Notes: a model not told the origin generated them from the sequence alone. A DNA stretch of 64,000 nucleotides from Mesodorylaimus sp. YZB2_4 (GCA_030248295.1 JASANH010001367.1:682001-746000), one strand, 5' to 3'. Numbered from the stretch's first letter, positions 1 to 12,484 are shown. Program-made: numbers and translations.

Positions 1-9
1 TAGTACTTT

Positions 10-420
10 TCAAGTGACGACCAATTTTCGATCCCAGTCTCTACTGGATTTAGTGGAACTCAATGATAAATTGGGACTATTATGAAGCAGTTGCGCGCGC
101 CAACCCAAAACCATCACGGAATTTCGAAAATACAGACAATAACCAAGCATACAGACAATATTTTCCAAAATTGCGAATGTTGGTGGCTGGTTCAAAGTTG
201 GGCGTGCGGTCACAACATGGATGGCTTCTTTGATCTTTAGGGATCCGTCTGATCTCGCACGATCGATGATAAGAAAATCATCGCAGCCGGCTTCCTGTCC
301 CGCTCCAAACATATGCTCCATGATGGCCAAAACCGCTGTTGGTCTGACGTTTTCCCGACTAACAGCGGAATTGGGAAAATACCATCGACTAATAGAATTT
401 GCGCTTATAGATAATGCCAA
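10..420 (-). pseudogene. Possible Penelope-like element endonuclease fragment
   Basis: This is an open frame of 136 codons on the minus strand. Its middle reads like the C-terminal half of the GIY-YIG endonuclease found in Penelope-like retroelements and related host genes: a conserved histidine (MEHM), then DFLIIDRARSDGSLKIKEAI and a nearby PTLN. In that family the same order is H, an F-I-L-D stretch, a KI-EA-HI helix, and P-LN. The GIY-YIG N-terminal half and any reverse transcriptase are not visible, so at most this is a remnant. It could instead be a chance open frame. The call is inference from motif order alone. Confidence 0.35.
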
Positions 421-1252
421 TGGTTTGATCGCTGGCAGCCATCAGTGGCGGGCGCCCTATTTCTGTGTTATTAATCGATTGGATTTTCATATTTTGATTG
501 CACTATAGTTTGCTAGCAGCATCAGAGACAATCCGTTTTGGCACTGCAACAATTTCGAACTAGTGATTGATTAGGTTGCACTACGCGTTGTTTTCATTTT
601 CCAGGGCATCGTAACATACATTTATCTTATAAGGAAGAGTGTAGAAGATTCGAATGATTTAGTGCTCTGACTTACGAGATTTAGACTAATCTTGTTAAAA
701 AATTTTAGGCTGGGAACTTTTTCAGAGCACGTTTTCTCTTGCCATCTTTTTCGACGACAGCCTTGCTCTAAAATATGAGTGCCACTAGTTCAGGTGGCTT
801 ACATACATATTGTACCGTGTGTGTAAAGCGCTCTTATCGCACTTCAAAAGTCAGGGTGTTGTAGGATGGGCGGTATCGCCAAGCCCTTTCGCAAAGATAC
901 GAATCTTATTCTCCCAATCAAACTATAGCCAAGAGCACAATGACTACGTAAGACATGTTTACTGACGTTTTTTTGACCGTTTGCGTAAACAACATTTTGA
1001 GTGGCGACATCCGCTTCGATGTTGCGCAAATCAACCACACTGGCACGAAAATAGGCGTCTAACTTATACGGCTGACTCTCATCACTAATCGTAAGAATGT
1101 TTTCTGCTGACTCGGAGGGCACAATACATAGACTAGAGCGCAACACGGCACGGCATTTCAGGCAAAACTAAACCAGTTTTGGATACGCGCCAAAAACACA
1201 ACAGCCTGCGGCCTCATTGCGACATGTCGGTTTTTACAAATAGCAGCATTTA
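421..1252. other. No confident gene; possible upstream exon of the KASH gene
   Basis: I see no clear family here. One plus-strand segment (about 863-950) is open, follows an AG and ends at a GTAAGA donor, so it could be an upstream exon of the KASH gene. It has no recognisable motif and I did not include it. A 100-codon minus-strand open frame at 844-1146 also has no recognisable family. Confidence 0.3.
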
Positions 1253-2132
1253 GATTATGTGACGACTACGTTGATCTGATTGTCGTTGATAACCGTCAAG
1301 CTTGTCCTTCGATGTCGAGCGAAAGCTCTGTGTCTAGTGCCGTTTTATCGCCTTTATCGCGGCGTCGATTCTTGAATTTAGGTGAGGAGTTGGGGACTCC
1401 GTCACTGAAATCGATGCCCATGCCAATCGAGCGCTGTGGCATTGTCCAAAGGTACCAAATGACTCCGAACCGATTGCACGATGAATCGAACTCTCCATTA
1501 GCCAGGTAAATATGCAGTAATAGTTTTTCTGCTTGCGGATTTAGTCTTCGAAGGTCTACGCCGATGACTCAAACTTACCATGACTCTCCCCGATTTGGTG
1601 GCCTTATAAGGATAATCTGCGATGAGTAGTTTTAAAATGAGCAGGATTTTCATTTGCCGAACTCTCATATTAGCGCGGCTTTTTCATGCGTTTTGCTTTC
1701 TGTCCTCCCAATCTAACCGAATCCTGCGTTCTTTCAGAAATCTGTTCCTTTTGGATGAATCATGCGATATCGCATTTCCAAATGACGATGACGAAGAGTA
1801 CGAATACACAATTTCGGATCTGGATAGTCCTGCTGTAAGTAGCACACGTCCTATACGTTCTACCATCACTTCCTGTCTTTATTTTACAGAGCGGATCTGC
1901 GTCTGACGATGAGACCACTCAGGCGCCTTGTATATCGTATATGCGAAACTATGAACCGCGTATGCGAAGAATCTCATTTGCTCAATCGGCAGCCTTTTCG
2001 GTCGTCCTCATTCTTCTAATCGTTATATTGTTAATCTCTTCAGACTTTGTCTCGTACTCTTCCTGTTATCGATTGAGTTCGTTTTCATGCTCATTTCGCC
2101 AGTATTATCGCAATGGTGCCCCGCCATTTTGA
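1253..2132 (+). CDS. KASH-domain nuclear-envelope anchor protein (3' exons, 5' end not found)
   Basis: Three exons join in phase: about 1253-1505, 1739-1834 and 1890-2132, with donors GTAAAT and GTAAGT and acceptors TTTCAG and TTACAG. The protein has a Ser-rich region, an acidic stretch (PNDDDEEYEY), then a basic flank and a hydrophobic segment of about 20 residues (SVVLILLIVILLI). It ends with a short luminal tail whose last residues are YYRNGAPPF. This matches the KASH architecture: a single C-terminal membrane anchor and a tail ending Y-x-N-G-P-P-P-x. KASH proteins bind SUN proteins across the nuclear envelope to form LINC complexes that link nuclei or centrosomes to the cytoskeleton. A cysteine 21 residues before the last residue is close to where nesprins carry the cysteine that bonds to SUN. 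The terminal triplet is A-P-P rather than P-P-P. Upstream exons are unassigned, so the cytoplasmic partner is unknown. Confidence 0.75.
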
Positions 2133-3608
2133 CTTGGCTTTGCAGTGTTTGTTGTTGAGCTTTGTGAAGTCTGCAGGAAATGTTCTGGTGTCTGAAAAAG
2201 TGTAGTGTGCATATCTGGTGTTTGTGGAGTTTCATTACTTGTTCATTATCAGCTGGGTATTTCTTGTCTTTTCTGGCTCCGGTTTTTTTACATGGCTCGG
2301 GAATGAATGGAATTCTGCTCTGTTTTCTCTCTTCAGGCCGAGTGGAGGGAGAAAATCTAGCGATGCATCAAGGATGGAATGCTATGCTTTTCAGGCCAGC
2401 TGTTTAGCTGGTTCTCATTGAGCAAAAGAAATTTTGGCGCTCAGCGTGGTTTGGCAAGTGAGCATGACTTAAACACCTGGTGGGTTAGGCGTCTGCCTCT
2501 CACGCCAGGTGCGCAGTTACGGGCGAGTGTTTGACTCGCGGGCCGGTAAATTTTCAAAATTTTCCCCCCCCCCCCGAAAAACGATTAAACACGCCAGGAC
2601 ATACGAAGATTGATAAATTTCTACGCAACAGGTCGTCAATGATTGGCTCAGGTCGCTGACTGACGCGTGCTTTGCTCGTGAAGCGCACCTTTTTAGGTTG
2701 TGCATTCCATACAGCCCACCAAGTTATCGTTAGTGTGCGTGGTCTTGTGACCGTTTTGGCATGCAGTCTTGTGTTTGCTCTACTTTGCATTGGTCATCTA
2801 CTGGGCTAGGCTCGACTGCATGGTCACTCACTCGAAACTTCGAGACTATCCCCGCGCCAAAACTGTCATGTATCCGATTCTACGCCATCAAATCTTCTTT
2901 CAGCACAAGACCTATTTGTAGGGCGGGCGTAATGACAACAAGAAACTGGTCGCCTTGACCCAAATGCGCCTTCCGCAATCGTATTTTACCAATTCGCACC
3001 TTCTTACGATTACTTTATTCTTCGCATTCTCAATTTCCGGCCTTCAAAACCCGGGTAAAAAAATAGGCTATGCCCAGGCTGGCGATAGTGAGGTAGTCGT
3101 AACTCGCCGAGTCACCTTTGACACGATGGTGGGTGCTGAAGTGAGAAGACAAAGGTGGTCATATATCACAGACGATGTCCTACTCTTCCATGCTAGCATT
3201 CAAAGGCAATACGCCGACACCGCTGTTGCTTAGCGCTAGTTTACCCAAGCCCGCAATGTGTACCTACTTGGATCACGTACGGATAGGGAGCGTAAGTTGG
3301 AGTTTTGTTCATAGATGTCTATTACGTACGAGGGTTGGTGGCGAGAGAGAAGGGTGTGTTTTGGGACCGGTTACGGTCGGTGCCGCGACTGTTGAGTATA
3401 CCTGTTTCCATTACCTCTACTCGGTAACTACCGATTCTTAGGTATTGTACTGCAATTACACGTCCGTATTCCCTTGCCCTCTTTATACATGCACAATACT
3501 GTGGTATTGTAGTGGAAGAAAGAAGGAAATAGAAAGTAAAATACGGGTCGGCTTGGCAGCGAGTGACCTTGAAGATTGTGAAAAGAAGCGCCACCTGTCC
3601 GCAAAACG
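2133..3608. other. Spacer between KASH gene and TGF-beta gene
   Basis: It contains the KASH 3' untranslated region, a tRNA-related SINE (2475-2552) and a poly(C) run near 2563-2576. Short open frames at 2761-3441 show no family motif and no consistent splice phasing, so no gene is called. Confidence 0.5.
2475..2552 (+). repeat. tRNA-related SINE head, family S1
   Basis: It has an A-box-like CTGGTGGGTTAGGCG and, about 40 bp later, a B-box-like GAGTGTTTGACTCGC, the spacing of a tRNA-type RNA polymerase III promoter. The cloverleaf is imperfect, so this is not a functional tRNA. A near-identical copy lies inverted at 29263-29346 and a divergent one at 40174-40252. A poly(C) run follows it directly. 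Confidence 0.65.
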
Positions 3609-5384
3609 ATGCCTCGTGTCAACATTTTATTGCATTTATTGTTGCCAGTCATCTGTGTTGTGTCACCTCTACACGGACGCGCTTCCTGCGATGATCAATG
3701 GCGCGAAGGATTGAAGTTGATTCGCAGTAGATCCGGAGTAAATGGAGATCAGTTTCCGGAGGAGGTCGCGTACAACGAGTCCACGATACCACCCGCTATC
3801 CTACACGCTGCACTTAAGGACCACTGGCTGGATCATTACAAAACTAAATTTCTCAGAGATTTGAATATGCAATCAGCCCCTGAACCCGGATCTAGAAGAT
3901 TGCCTAAATCGATCAGGCGCCAATTGGAAATGATCAAGGCCAGAGAGGGTGAACCATTAGAACAGTTCGAAGAATGCCCTCCTCCCTCGTCCAGCACCAA
4001 AAGCGAGCATGTCCGAGATGTGATTGCTCAGGGTCCGAGGATCACTGGAAATGGACATCGGCCACATGGTTGGGGTATGCTCGATTCCAGAGCCAAGGCT
4101 GTCAAGAAAGTTATCAGTAGTACGACCAGTAAGTCAGAGTTTTATCATCTGTGTGCGAGTATTTCCCCTATTATCCCATTTAGACGAACCCGGAGGTAGA
4201 TTCAGCAGTGACCCGAAACGATCCTACTTTAACGTGAATGGAATGCGCGAGTCGGACATCACAAACGCGACTCTCTACATTCATGCCGTGCGTCCCGCGA
4301 ACGCCGATAGACGGGCTGAAGATACGGCTATGGATGAGCTTCATGTGCATATTTACAAATACATTAACGAGAGTCAAGTCATGGCTGAACCCATCGTATT
4401 CCAAAAGTTTATGGTACTGCCCGTTTAGTTTATGTTTTATCACTAGCCAGCAGAGCCAGATTAGCATGAAAAACACAGAAAAACTTGACGCCGTGCCAAC
4501 TTTAGCAAAATAGGTGATAAGGGACACAAAGTGTGTATTACTGTAACGCCTAGCACGCCTGCGAGAATGCAAAGCCTGCACGTGAGCGAGAGAAGTAGTT
4601 AATGCAGTCAATTTGTCTTGGAGGTCCGAAGTTCAAAGTCAGAAGGACATCGTCGTTTATTATTTATCACACTCACTTTCGGGAAATTTTAGATGCTTCG
4701 ATGACGCATCCTACAGCAGCTTCCCTTTATCTTTTAGCATGACTATTCCAATGGCATATGGCTGACAATCAGCCTGACTTCACTCGTCCATCGGTGGATC
4801 AGATCACCCGCCAAGAACTTCGGTGTAATGATCAAGGCGGATCTGAATGGCTATGATTATATAAATCGAACCATGGACGAATCTAATCGCACAAGTGTAA
4901 GTACGCAATATGATACTCAATGCACTGCATACCTTCGCAACAGCCTTTGTTCCATTCGTAGGCCATTATTCTTGGAATGGACATGGATGAAGTTGCCAAC
5001 TCGGCGACCCGTCTACCCCCTGCGCCCGCTGAGGAGCCCACGTGTAGTGGGGATAACCCGGATCACAAGTGCTGTCGATACCCTCTCGAGATCAATTTCG
5101 AGGCATTCGGTTGGGACTGGGTGATCGCCCCCAAACGATACAATGCCTATTACTGCTCTGGCGCGTGCCCAGTGAACTACAAGCAAATAACCGCCCATGC
5201 GCATCTGATGCAACAGTTGGACTTCCTTTCTTCATCAACTTCCGACTCTCACCATCGTAGTCTCGGACCATGCTGTACACCAAAAGACTACCAGGATGTC
5301 AAAGTGATTTATATCGCGCAAGACAAATCCATAAGGGAGACTATGATTCCTGGTGCCATCGTGCTAAGGTGTGGATGCGCTTGA
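3609..5384 (+). CDS. Myostatin/GDF11 (myoglianin)-like TGF-beta ligand
   Basis: Four exons (3609-4128, 4184-4413, 4738-4896, 4962-5384) join in phase into 443 codons plus stop. The start is the ATG before a hydrophobic signal peptide (about residues 1-25). The prodomain shows an RRLPKSIRRQL helix and, in exon 3, NGIWLTISL followed by VHRWIRSP, as in myostatin prodomains. The mature region has the full nine-cysteine GDF8/11 pattern: C, CC, FEAFGWDW.IAPKRY, YYCSGAC, GPCC and a terminal RCGCA. Such ligands are secreted disulfide-linked dimers acting through activin-type receptors and Smad2/3, limiting muscle growth or timing synapse and metamorphic change. Oddly, no R-x-x-R furin site is present between the prodomain and the first mature cysteine; only SATR is seen. 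Exon 2's donor (ATG|GTACTG) is the least certain boundary. Confidence 0.88.
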
Positions 5385-5585
5385 GGCGCACTCGTGATCG
5401 ATGATCTTTGTAAGTGTGTGTTAGTAGAGAGCAGTGCTGTGAGACAGCTCAACTGCAAAGTCGTCTTCGCGTCTCTGACGTGAGTGAGTTTGCTTTAAAA
5501 GTGGTTCAACTGTATTCAACAATGGGATAGATGCCTATATATATTTGAAGAAATATTCTGTTTCGCGTGTATTTGCCATCTAATC

Positions 5586-5591
5586 AATAAA
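5586..5591 (+). promoter_or_regulatory. Polyadenylation signal of the TGF-beta gene
   Basis: An AATAAA hexamer lies about 200 bp after the stop codon on the coding strand, a normal position for 3' end formation. Confidence 0.5.
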
Positions 5592-7782
5592 ATCAAGGAA
5601 CAAAGCCACTCGTGGGCCGGCAACTTCTAAAAAGCGTCACTATTCCAGCATCAACTTATGATCAGAGAGGAAAATAAGGTTATTCGACAACGTGAACACA
5701 CTGCACAGTAAGTACTTGGGATCGCACGCATAAAGGATAAGATGATGGAATCACGACTGACGATGAGATGGATGGACATGTGATGCACAGAGAGACGGAA
5801 TCAGTATCGACTCGTCCCAGAGGGAAACGACCCCCGGAGACACTTTTGGAAGTCGGAGAGGACATAAAAAAAGAATGTGAATATACGAGGCGCAACAGAA
5901 TTAAAAATGCAGAAAAACGGACCCTTTCCAAAGGCGGGACCAAACGCCAGTAAAATGACGAGCGAGTTTAAAAAATCCATGGCTAGCTTGCTGGAGATCA
6001 AGGAAAAAGTTATACATTAATACGCCATCCAGAGCAAATAAGACTTCTCACTGTCAGGCCATCACTTCCCCACAACCAGAGCCGAGCTCTCATTCCAAAC
6101 TCTCAGCAAAGTGGAGCATGCTCATGAAGCATGAAGTGGTTCATGCTTTACCAACTCAACCAAACTTCAGCATACCTGCGCATACCTGCGCATACCTGCG
6201 CACTCCAGGGGGGAAGGACACATCACACGGTACACGTCCCGAGCTCTAGTCGCATCGTCATTAATTGCATACCGCCAGTAAATGTACCTGACGTGAGAAG
6301 TATACCTAACCCACTAGATGCCGGGCCAGACCGTCTCAGTGACTACGTGCTCGGATGGATATGCAATCGATTTCCCCCAGAACTAACCCCGTTTGAAATA
6401 ATCTTGAGCGCGCTATCACTCAGCGGCAAAGGCAGAGGCGGATGACAAAAGCGATCCGGGACAGAAGATGCAAGAGCCTTGACCGACCGAAACAAACAAA
6501 AAATTCTATTGAAGAAAGTCGGCGTCGCAGAAGCTCAGGTGATGTCGAAGAAGGAAGGAGCCGACGTGCAACAAAATGAGAGAGTTTTGTATTTGAGATG
6601 GGAAGAGCATAATTTTGAAGATGTCTGTTCTGAAGCAGAACTTCCATGAGTTCTTTAAAGTCGCCAATACGACTGAGGTTATCACCTCCACGTCAACACG
6701 GCTGTGCTCGCCTTCATCTCCATAACCAGTGAAGACGAAACAAGATCGTGGGGTCGAGAGCTCTATGGTTCTGATCGTTGCTTCTTTGCCTATACCGATG
6801 TACTCTGTGCACAATATATCTGACTTGATTGCCTCGAACCTATGCGAGCCTATGCTGTGTACACTGTAGACTCAAGCTGCAGAACAGCTCCAGAGAAACT
6901 TATTTACAGTAGTTACAGACCGTCGAAACTGACCGAACTGACTGTTATGCCTGATTCGCATTCGCTGATTCATTTTGGCTCGGTCTGTTCGCACACTTTT
7001 TTTATGAGCTGGCTTGATTTCGAGCTGTGCTCCCGATCACCTGACGATAAGGTCAGCTCGTAGTGGCTTATCCATTCTCGTTTGCGCTTCCAGTGCACGA
7101 GCATAGATGTATGGTCGTCGTCAGAGTATTTCCTTCGTTCGCTGGAGGGCACGAAGCTCCGCCATTTTTAGCTGCTACGAGTACAGCGCCCTTGCACTAT
7201 CCATCTATACTCATCGGGGCCGCTCGAAATGGCGCGTATGGTGATTGAGAAACAGCAGTTTCATCGAAGGCATGTATCACGGTTTGCTTATTTTTGGTTA
7301 CAATGGCGGCTGGAAAAGTTTGAACCCTCCATTGTTCCCACTCGCTATGGGCAATAGTGTCTAGCGTCGGTGGCTGAGTGTGCACTGTTCCAAATTTCTT
7401 CGTCATCCCTCTTTGGCATGTGGTGAACAAGCAGCGGGCTGGGTAAGCGAAAGTGGTTGCATTTGTGTTCGTATAAAGGCCAAGAACGGTGGCCCGCCGG
7501 TAGTCGTGTGTACACACTTTTCAATAAGTCCCTCTTCCACGAGATATCCAGCCCGAACGACCACCTATTGGCGCATTTTGCAAAGTGCCCATATTCGGAC
7601 ATATTTACGCGTGCCGTATCAAAAACGATTCCTATCGCCCTAGACGACCAGTCGCCACTCGCGGTCCGTTAGATTCGATAATCTGCCTTGGACGGTCTCT
7701 CATTATTCCTAAAAGAACTTTACTTCTTCACCGTGGCCAGACACGGCTGTTGTCCTTTTCCAGCCTGTCACTGACGGAAAAG
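5592..7782. other. Intergenic spacer upstream of the CASPR-like gene
   Basis: There is no gene I can support. It holds a short tandem repeat at 6171-6200. The last few hundred bases before 7783 presumably contain the receptor promoter and 5' untranslated region, but no TATA-type element stands out. Confidence 0.45.
6171..6200. repeat. Three perfect 10-bp tandem repeats
   Basis: The unit CATACCTGCG occurs three times head to tail, then decays. Confidence 0.9.
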
Positions 7783-10700
7783 ATGCATTCAAGAGGCGGT
7801 TTAGTTTTGTTTTTAGTTGTTGCATTTTTGACGGTGTATGCCGATGAGCTGGAAACTATCGACTGCCTGAATGAACGCACAGCAGACTGCCGCAATTTTT
7901 ACAGTAAGCTTGACCACGGCTGTTTGTTTTCGGCCCTGACTCGGAAGCCACCGTTTTCATTTCTTTTAGACAAAAGCATTATCTCTTGCCTCGACTACCT
8001 AACGGCTGGTCAGCGTCAGTCTGGTCCTTACCCGTTCATGAAAGGCGACGACGATGTCCAACTTTTGTGGTGTGAATTTCAAACCTTGTCAGTCACGACC
8101 GTCGTTCATCACGCATTGGAGGCCTACGACGCTAGCATGGGGTCAGCCTTCGAGCTTGTCCGCAAGGATGGCCGAGACCACGCCTGGCACATCATTTATG
8201 AGTAAGGCTTCCAGAAATGGCGATGATTTGAAAAGTAGTGGGAAGGATGTTTTTCAGGATTGATCATGGAAGAGTAAATAGACTGGTCAAAAGTTCCAAG
8301 TGCACTCAAGAACTACGTTTCACAGATTGTTCAAGTTACAATGGTTTGAGGTAAATGTGACATTCTCGGAAAATTCTTTCGCAAACACGTGGCACGGTTC
8401 TCTTTAGGGCTGCTTTAAAGAATGAAAGTTTCATCTTTCTTTTGTCAGAGGGAGTCAAGCTGGTGGAGCAAGGTGAGGCTGGAAGAAAGTTGGACGCGTG
8501 TTAAGCTACACTGCTATTCTTTAGACCTGCCCGATCAGTGCAGAGCTAACGGCTCCTACGCGGTTAATATTTCATCGCCTATTCTATCAGTTGGCGCTAA
8601 GGCTGCCAATGCTCAGGCCCAGCCTATTGGCATATCACTCGGCCCGCTATATTGCGTTCAGGCGGTAAATATGAGATCAGATAGCCTATGCGATATTAAT
8701 GCTGGCGAGATTGCACCAGCAGATCAAACTGGCCACACTGTGTTCACGTTTCGCACTTCGGCGTACGATGACCAGTTGGCTAATGTGCAGGTTGCCAACA
8801 ACAACTGGATCAACGTCACAATTTCTAAGGGTATAGGTAAGCAGACCGAGTTATTCTTATGCTATACTGCTTCCTTTCAGGATGGCTACTTAATATCAGC
8901 AGTACCATGAGCAATAGAACTTTCGTTTCACCGACCCTTCTCTCAGACGGCTTATGGCATACGTTTCGTCTCTACCACCAAGAAGACCAACTGACTGTCG
9001 TTGTGGACACATCAGTTTTAATTTTTAAAGGTCATGCTCATGGGTCAAAGCTTTTAGTAAGGGTCGACTCAGGGTATGTTTCGCGCTATGCTGCGCTAGG
9101 CTATGCCTCGGCATTGAACATGGTCTGTTTAGGTTCAAGGGTTGCATCCGCGGACTGACAATGAGAGGAAGCGAAAAGCCAGAAAGTGGTCAGAGTAATG
9201 CCAGGTAAGGTTGGGAAACGACTATGCCAGATGCCTTGTAGGTTGTGCTGTTTTGTGGATTGCAGCTCAAGCAGTCCAAAACCACCGACTTACACGATCT
9301 CATCCTGCGCAACGGATGGTCCTTGCATTCTTGGCCCATGCACCGATTCCTCTCGAAGGGGCGCGAGCTGCAGGCAGATAACTGATGGTACGACATTCTT
9401 CGGACTTCGGGGAAATGAAAGGCCTGTGACTCCGATTTTAGGTCTCCAAGACACAGTGACCTTTCCTGACCTCGTAGAAGCAAGCCAGACTGCATTTATA
9501 TTTGTGAATAACGGAGAAAACTTGACTGCTTCTTTTTATTTTAAAACTCAAAACGTAAGTGCTACTAAATTTTAAGTAAGCGCAAAAAATCCCTCTTCGG
9601 GTTTTTAGGGTACTGCATTCCTTGCTTTTGTCCAACGGCAGCAGCGTTTTTTGCACATGGCATTACGTCATGGGTCAGTCGAAGCCTACTCATGCCGATG
9701 GATAGGCGCTGAGAAAACAGCAGACTGCAGTATGTGCGTAGTCAGTCGACAAAAAGGTACTATTTGTGACTTCAAACAGCCTGCATAGACTGGCTATGAC
9801 GTGATCGCTTTTAGGGTTCAACGACCTCCAATGGCATTATGTGGCTTTCGAAGAGATAAATTCTAATCAGGCGTTCTTGTTGACTTCATCGGGCGCTTGC
9901 CTGCTGACTAAGTTGAAACAAGACCTTAAAGTTCAGGACATACGTCAATTAAAGCTAGCAGTGCCCGAAAGTGAACGCAAGGACGGTGCTCTATATGGTG
10001 ATATTCCTTCGAACTTCCTGATGGCAAACGGAGGGCTAGGTCTAGCTCATTATAATGGTCTACCGAGATTTTCGGGCTGTATGTCGTTTCACAATTTGGG
10101 ACAATATTTTGGCTTGAGCGAGCAATTGGTATTTCGTATGTCATACGCAGGTAGCAATCTGTTTTCACTCCATATTTCTGCTTGAGTCGCAAGTACGTTT
10201 TTTAGTGAAGAAAGGCTGTGATAAGCTGGATTGTTCGCCTTGTGGTCCAGACACATCTTGTCTGTTTAGCCATGATAGCCGTAAGGCACGTAGTTGCAAC
10301 TGTAGCAGTAACTTCCGGGTTCAAGAATCGGAATCGCAACCTGGTCAATGTCGTACGCCTCGCCTTTTCAAGCAACCACGTGGTATAGCGTGCCACCTTT
10401 CACGACTGTTCTTTACACTTACGCTGTTCTAGCCGTATAATTATTGCAGGAGGAAAACCAATTTGCGTTAGGGTCAATGAAACAAGAGTTAAACAAAAGT
10501 TGTATGATTTCAACTTCAGCTTATTATGGTTCAACTTTCAAATGGTCAGATCACCGATGGGTCGACGAGCTCTTACTATTGATCACGAACAAGATCGGTA
10601 AGGGCTCGAAAATCCTTTTTCATAGCAGCTGACGGAGGCCTTTTTAATTCAAAATGTAGTGCACGGCACTCGTGTGTTTTGAGTTTCATGCTTGCCTTGC

Positions 10701-12484
10701 CCGATACTAAGCTAGCAGTCTGTATTTCCCATTCTTCTCTCAGAATCCTAACAATTGACATAAGAAGTGCTGAAACATTTGGACTATCGCATGGCACAAG
10801 TCAAGATTCATACGCAGTGCTCAGTAAGTGATATGCCCACTTGTATCACTTAACCATATGTGGCTTTCATATAGGCTGTTCACAAGTGGTGTGGACTACC
10901 ACACTTGCCTTCTGCTTCAGGTATTCCTGCAGTCGGCTTTATAAATTCAAGCCAGCAGCACGTATTCGTTCTTCGAAAAGTTTCTAACTACGTTGCAGAG
11001 CTACAGGTATGCATACACGACGCTTACTTAAATAATAATGGCGAAGTCAACTATTGGTCTTGTGTTGCAGATTGACAACAGGCGCCTGTCCGTGATCGTG
11101 CCAGCACTCAGAAACTTGGATATACTCTTTACTTTCAAGTTTAACGATGCCCTATGCATTTCAAGTAAGAAAGTCCACCACAGGCTCCCTAATTAATGCC
11201 TCTAAGTAAGCCCGTTCAGATTTCGTTGTTCAATACAAAAACGGAATATTGCCATCTATCGTTGAATATGATGGCTTGGTCGATGCTGATAACCTCACTT
11301 CTGCTGACATTTTCCCAGTGGCCTCTTCCGACGTTTCGGTTCTTCGTCATGAGGTACGTAATGAATATTCACTTTTCCCTGTTGGTTTAAGCGGCCAGAA
11401 TGGCGTGCTTGTATCTTATTTCTGCTCAGAGGACATACCTAGATCTGCAAGAAACACGCTACCCGCCCACTCCTATGATCATGACACCGATGGGTCGAAA
11501 CGTTGAAAGTAGTAAGTATGGGCCACTTTTTTTGCCTGTTTCCCGACTCAGAAGTCGGTTTCGTAGGCGGTTTTCAATATTGGATCATCGGCGTTGTTAT
11601 TGGAGTAATATTGGTCGTCCTAATTGTCCTGGGACTGGTCTTTTATTTTGGGCGTTGGCGCCGACGGCACAGGAGCCATACTGTGCCGACTGATGACCCA
11701 GACAAATGCTCTCGATCAAATAATGATGATCAAGGCAAATCCGAAACGCCGCTCCGTCCTGGCCCTCGTAAACGACGTTCCGAAGGTCGAACAAACCTGC
11801 ATCCTACTTTTTTACTTCCAAAGTCAAAAAATGAAGCCCAAAATATTCCTATTGCTGCATCATCGGGTAGGCCATTTTCCTACGCTCAAGCAGTTGGATT
11901 ATCTTCGAATGGCTTGAAATAAACGTAAGTCTTATAGCCCTCTTATGTTCTTAGTCCCTCCTGTTCATCCAAACTCAGCCATCGAAAGGCGGGCTTACCA
12001 ACCTCTTACAAAATGGCACTCTCCTCGCGCTCGTCTGCCAATGATCGATGATGATGCGGAGACAGGTTCGCTACCTTCGTTGAATTATTCGCTAAGCGTA
12101 AGCGTATAGCATGCAAGGATTTTGAGGAACTGCACGGATTAGCGATGGCACAAAGTCTGTTCTGCTTAGTTATATCACTTAATCACTGTTATGGATAGAA
12201 CACCACTACGCCCTCATTGACAGCACTTCGCACTACCCCTGCAGTCTATGTAACTTAACTGCAACAGATCACTTACCCAGCCTGGCCAAATCTTTTGCTC
12301 CCACGAAATTTCCTTGTTGATACCTAACCTTCTTCTTTCTCATCTCTATTTTCAGTCGGATAATCAAAGCTACTCGACTCTTATTCACGACACACCGCCA
12401 CCTACGCTTATTTTCTTCACCGACCATGCTTTGAAATTGAAACCCGCTTTGTGTAGATTCAATGAGTTTAGCGACATCCTCTAG
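7783..12484 (+). CDS. CASPR/neurexin-IV-like laminin-G, EGF transmembrane receptor (copy A)
   Basis: About 16 short-intron exons can be chained. Exon 1 (7783-7903) encodes a signal peptide (residues about 1-20). Exon 2 (7970-8203) gives a fibrinogen-like half domain (CLDYLTAGQRQSGPYPF and TTVVHH). Next come a laminin-G domain (LLSDGLWHTFRLYHQEDQLTVVVD, then FKGCIRGL), a Cys-rich linker, a second laminin-G (LQWHYVAFEE, then RFSGCMSFHNLGQYFG), an EGF-like module near 10205-10350 and a further laminin-G-like stretch. A transmembrane helix (about 11571-11655) is followed by RWRRRHRSH and a cytoplasmic tail ending at 12484. Relatives (CASPR, neurexin IV, worm NLR-1) organise septate or axo-glial junctions and gap junctions. 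Typical members also begin with discoidin and two more laminin-G domains, which are absent here. A possible 187-bp intron in the tail (about 11769-11955) is uncertain; reading through it gives an early stop at 11922. Confidence 0.75.

Noticed and set aside
844..1146. 100-codon minus frame
   Set aside because: No motif or homologue recognised, and it overlaps the region just before the KASH exons on the opposite strand.
6170..6205. CRISPR-like short repeats
   Set aside because: Three contiguous 10-bp units without spacers, in a eukaryotic genome; a simple tandem repeat.
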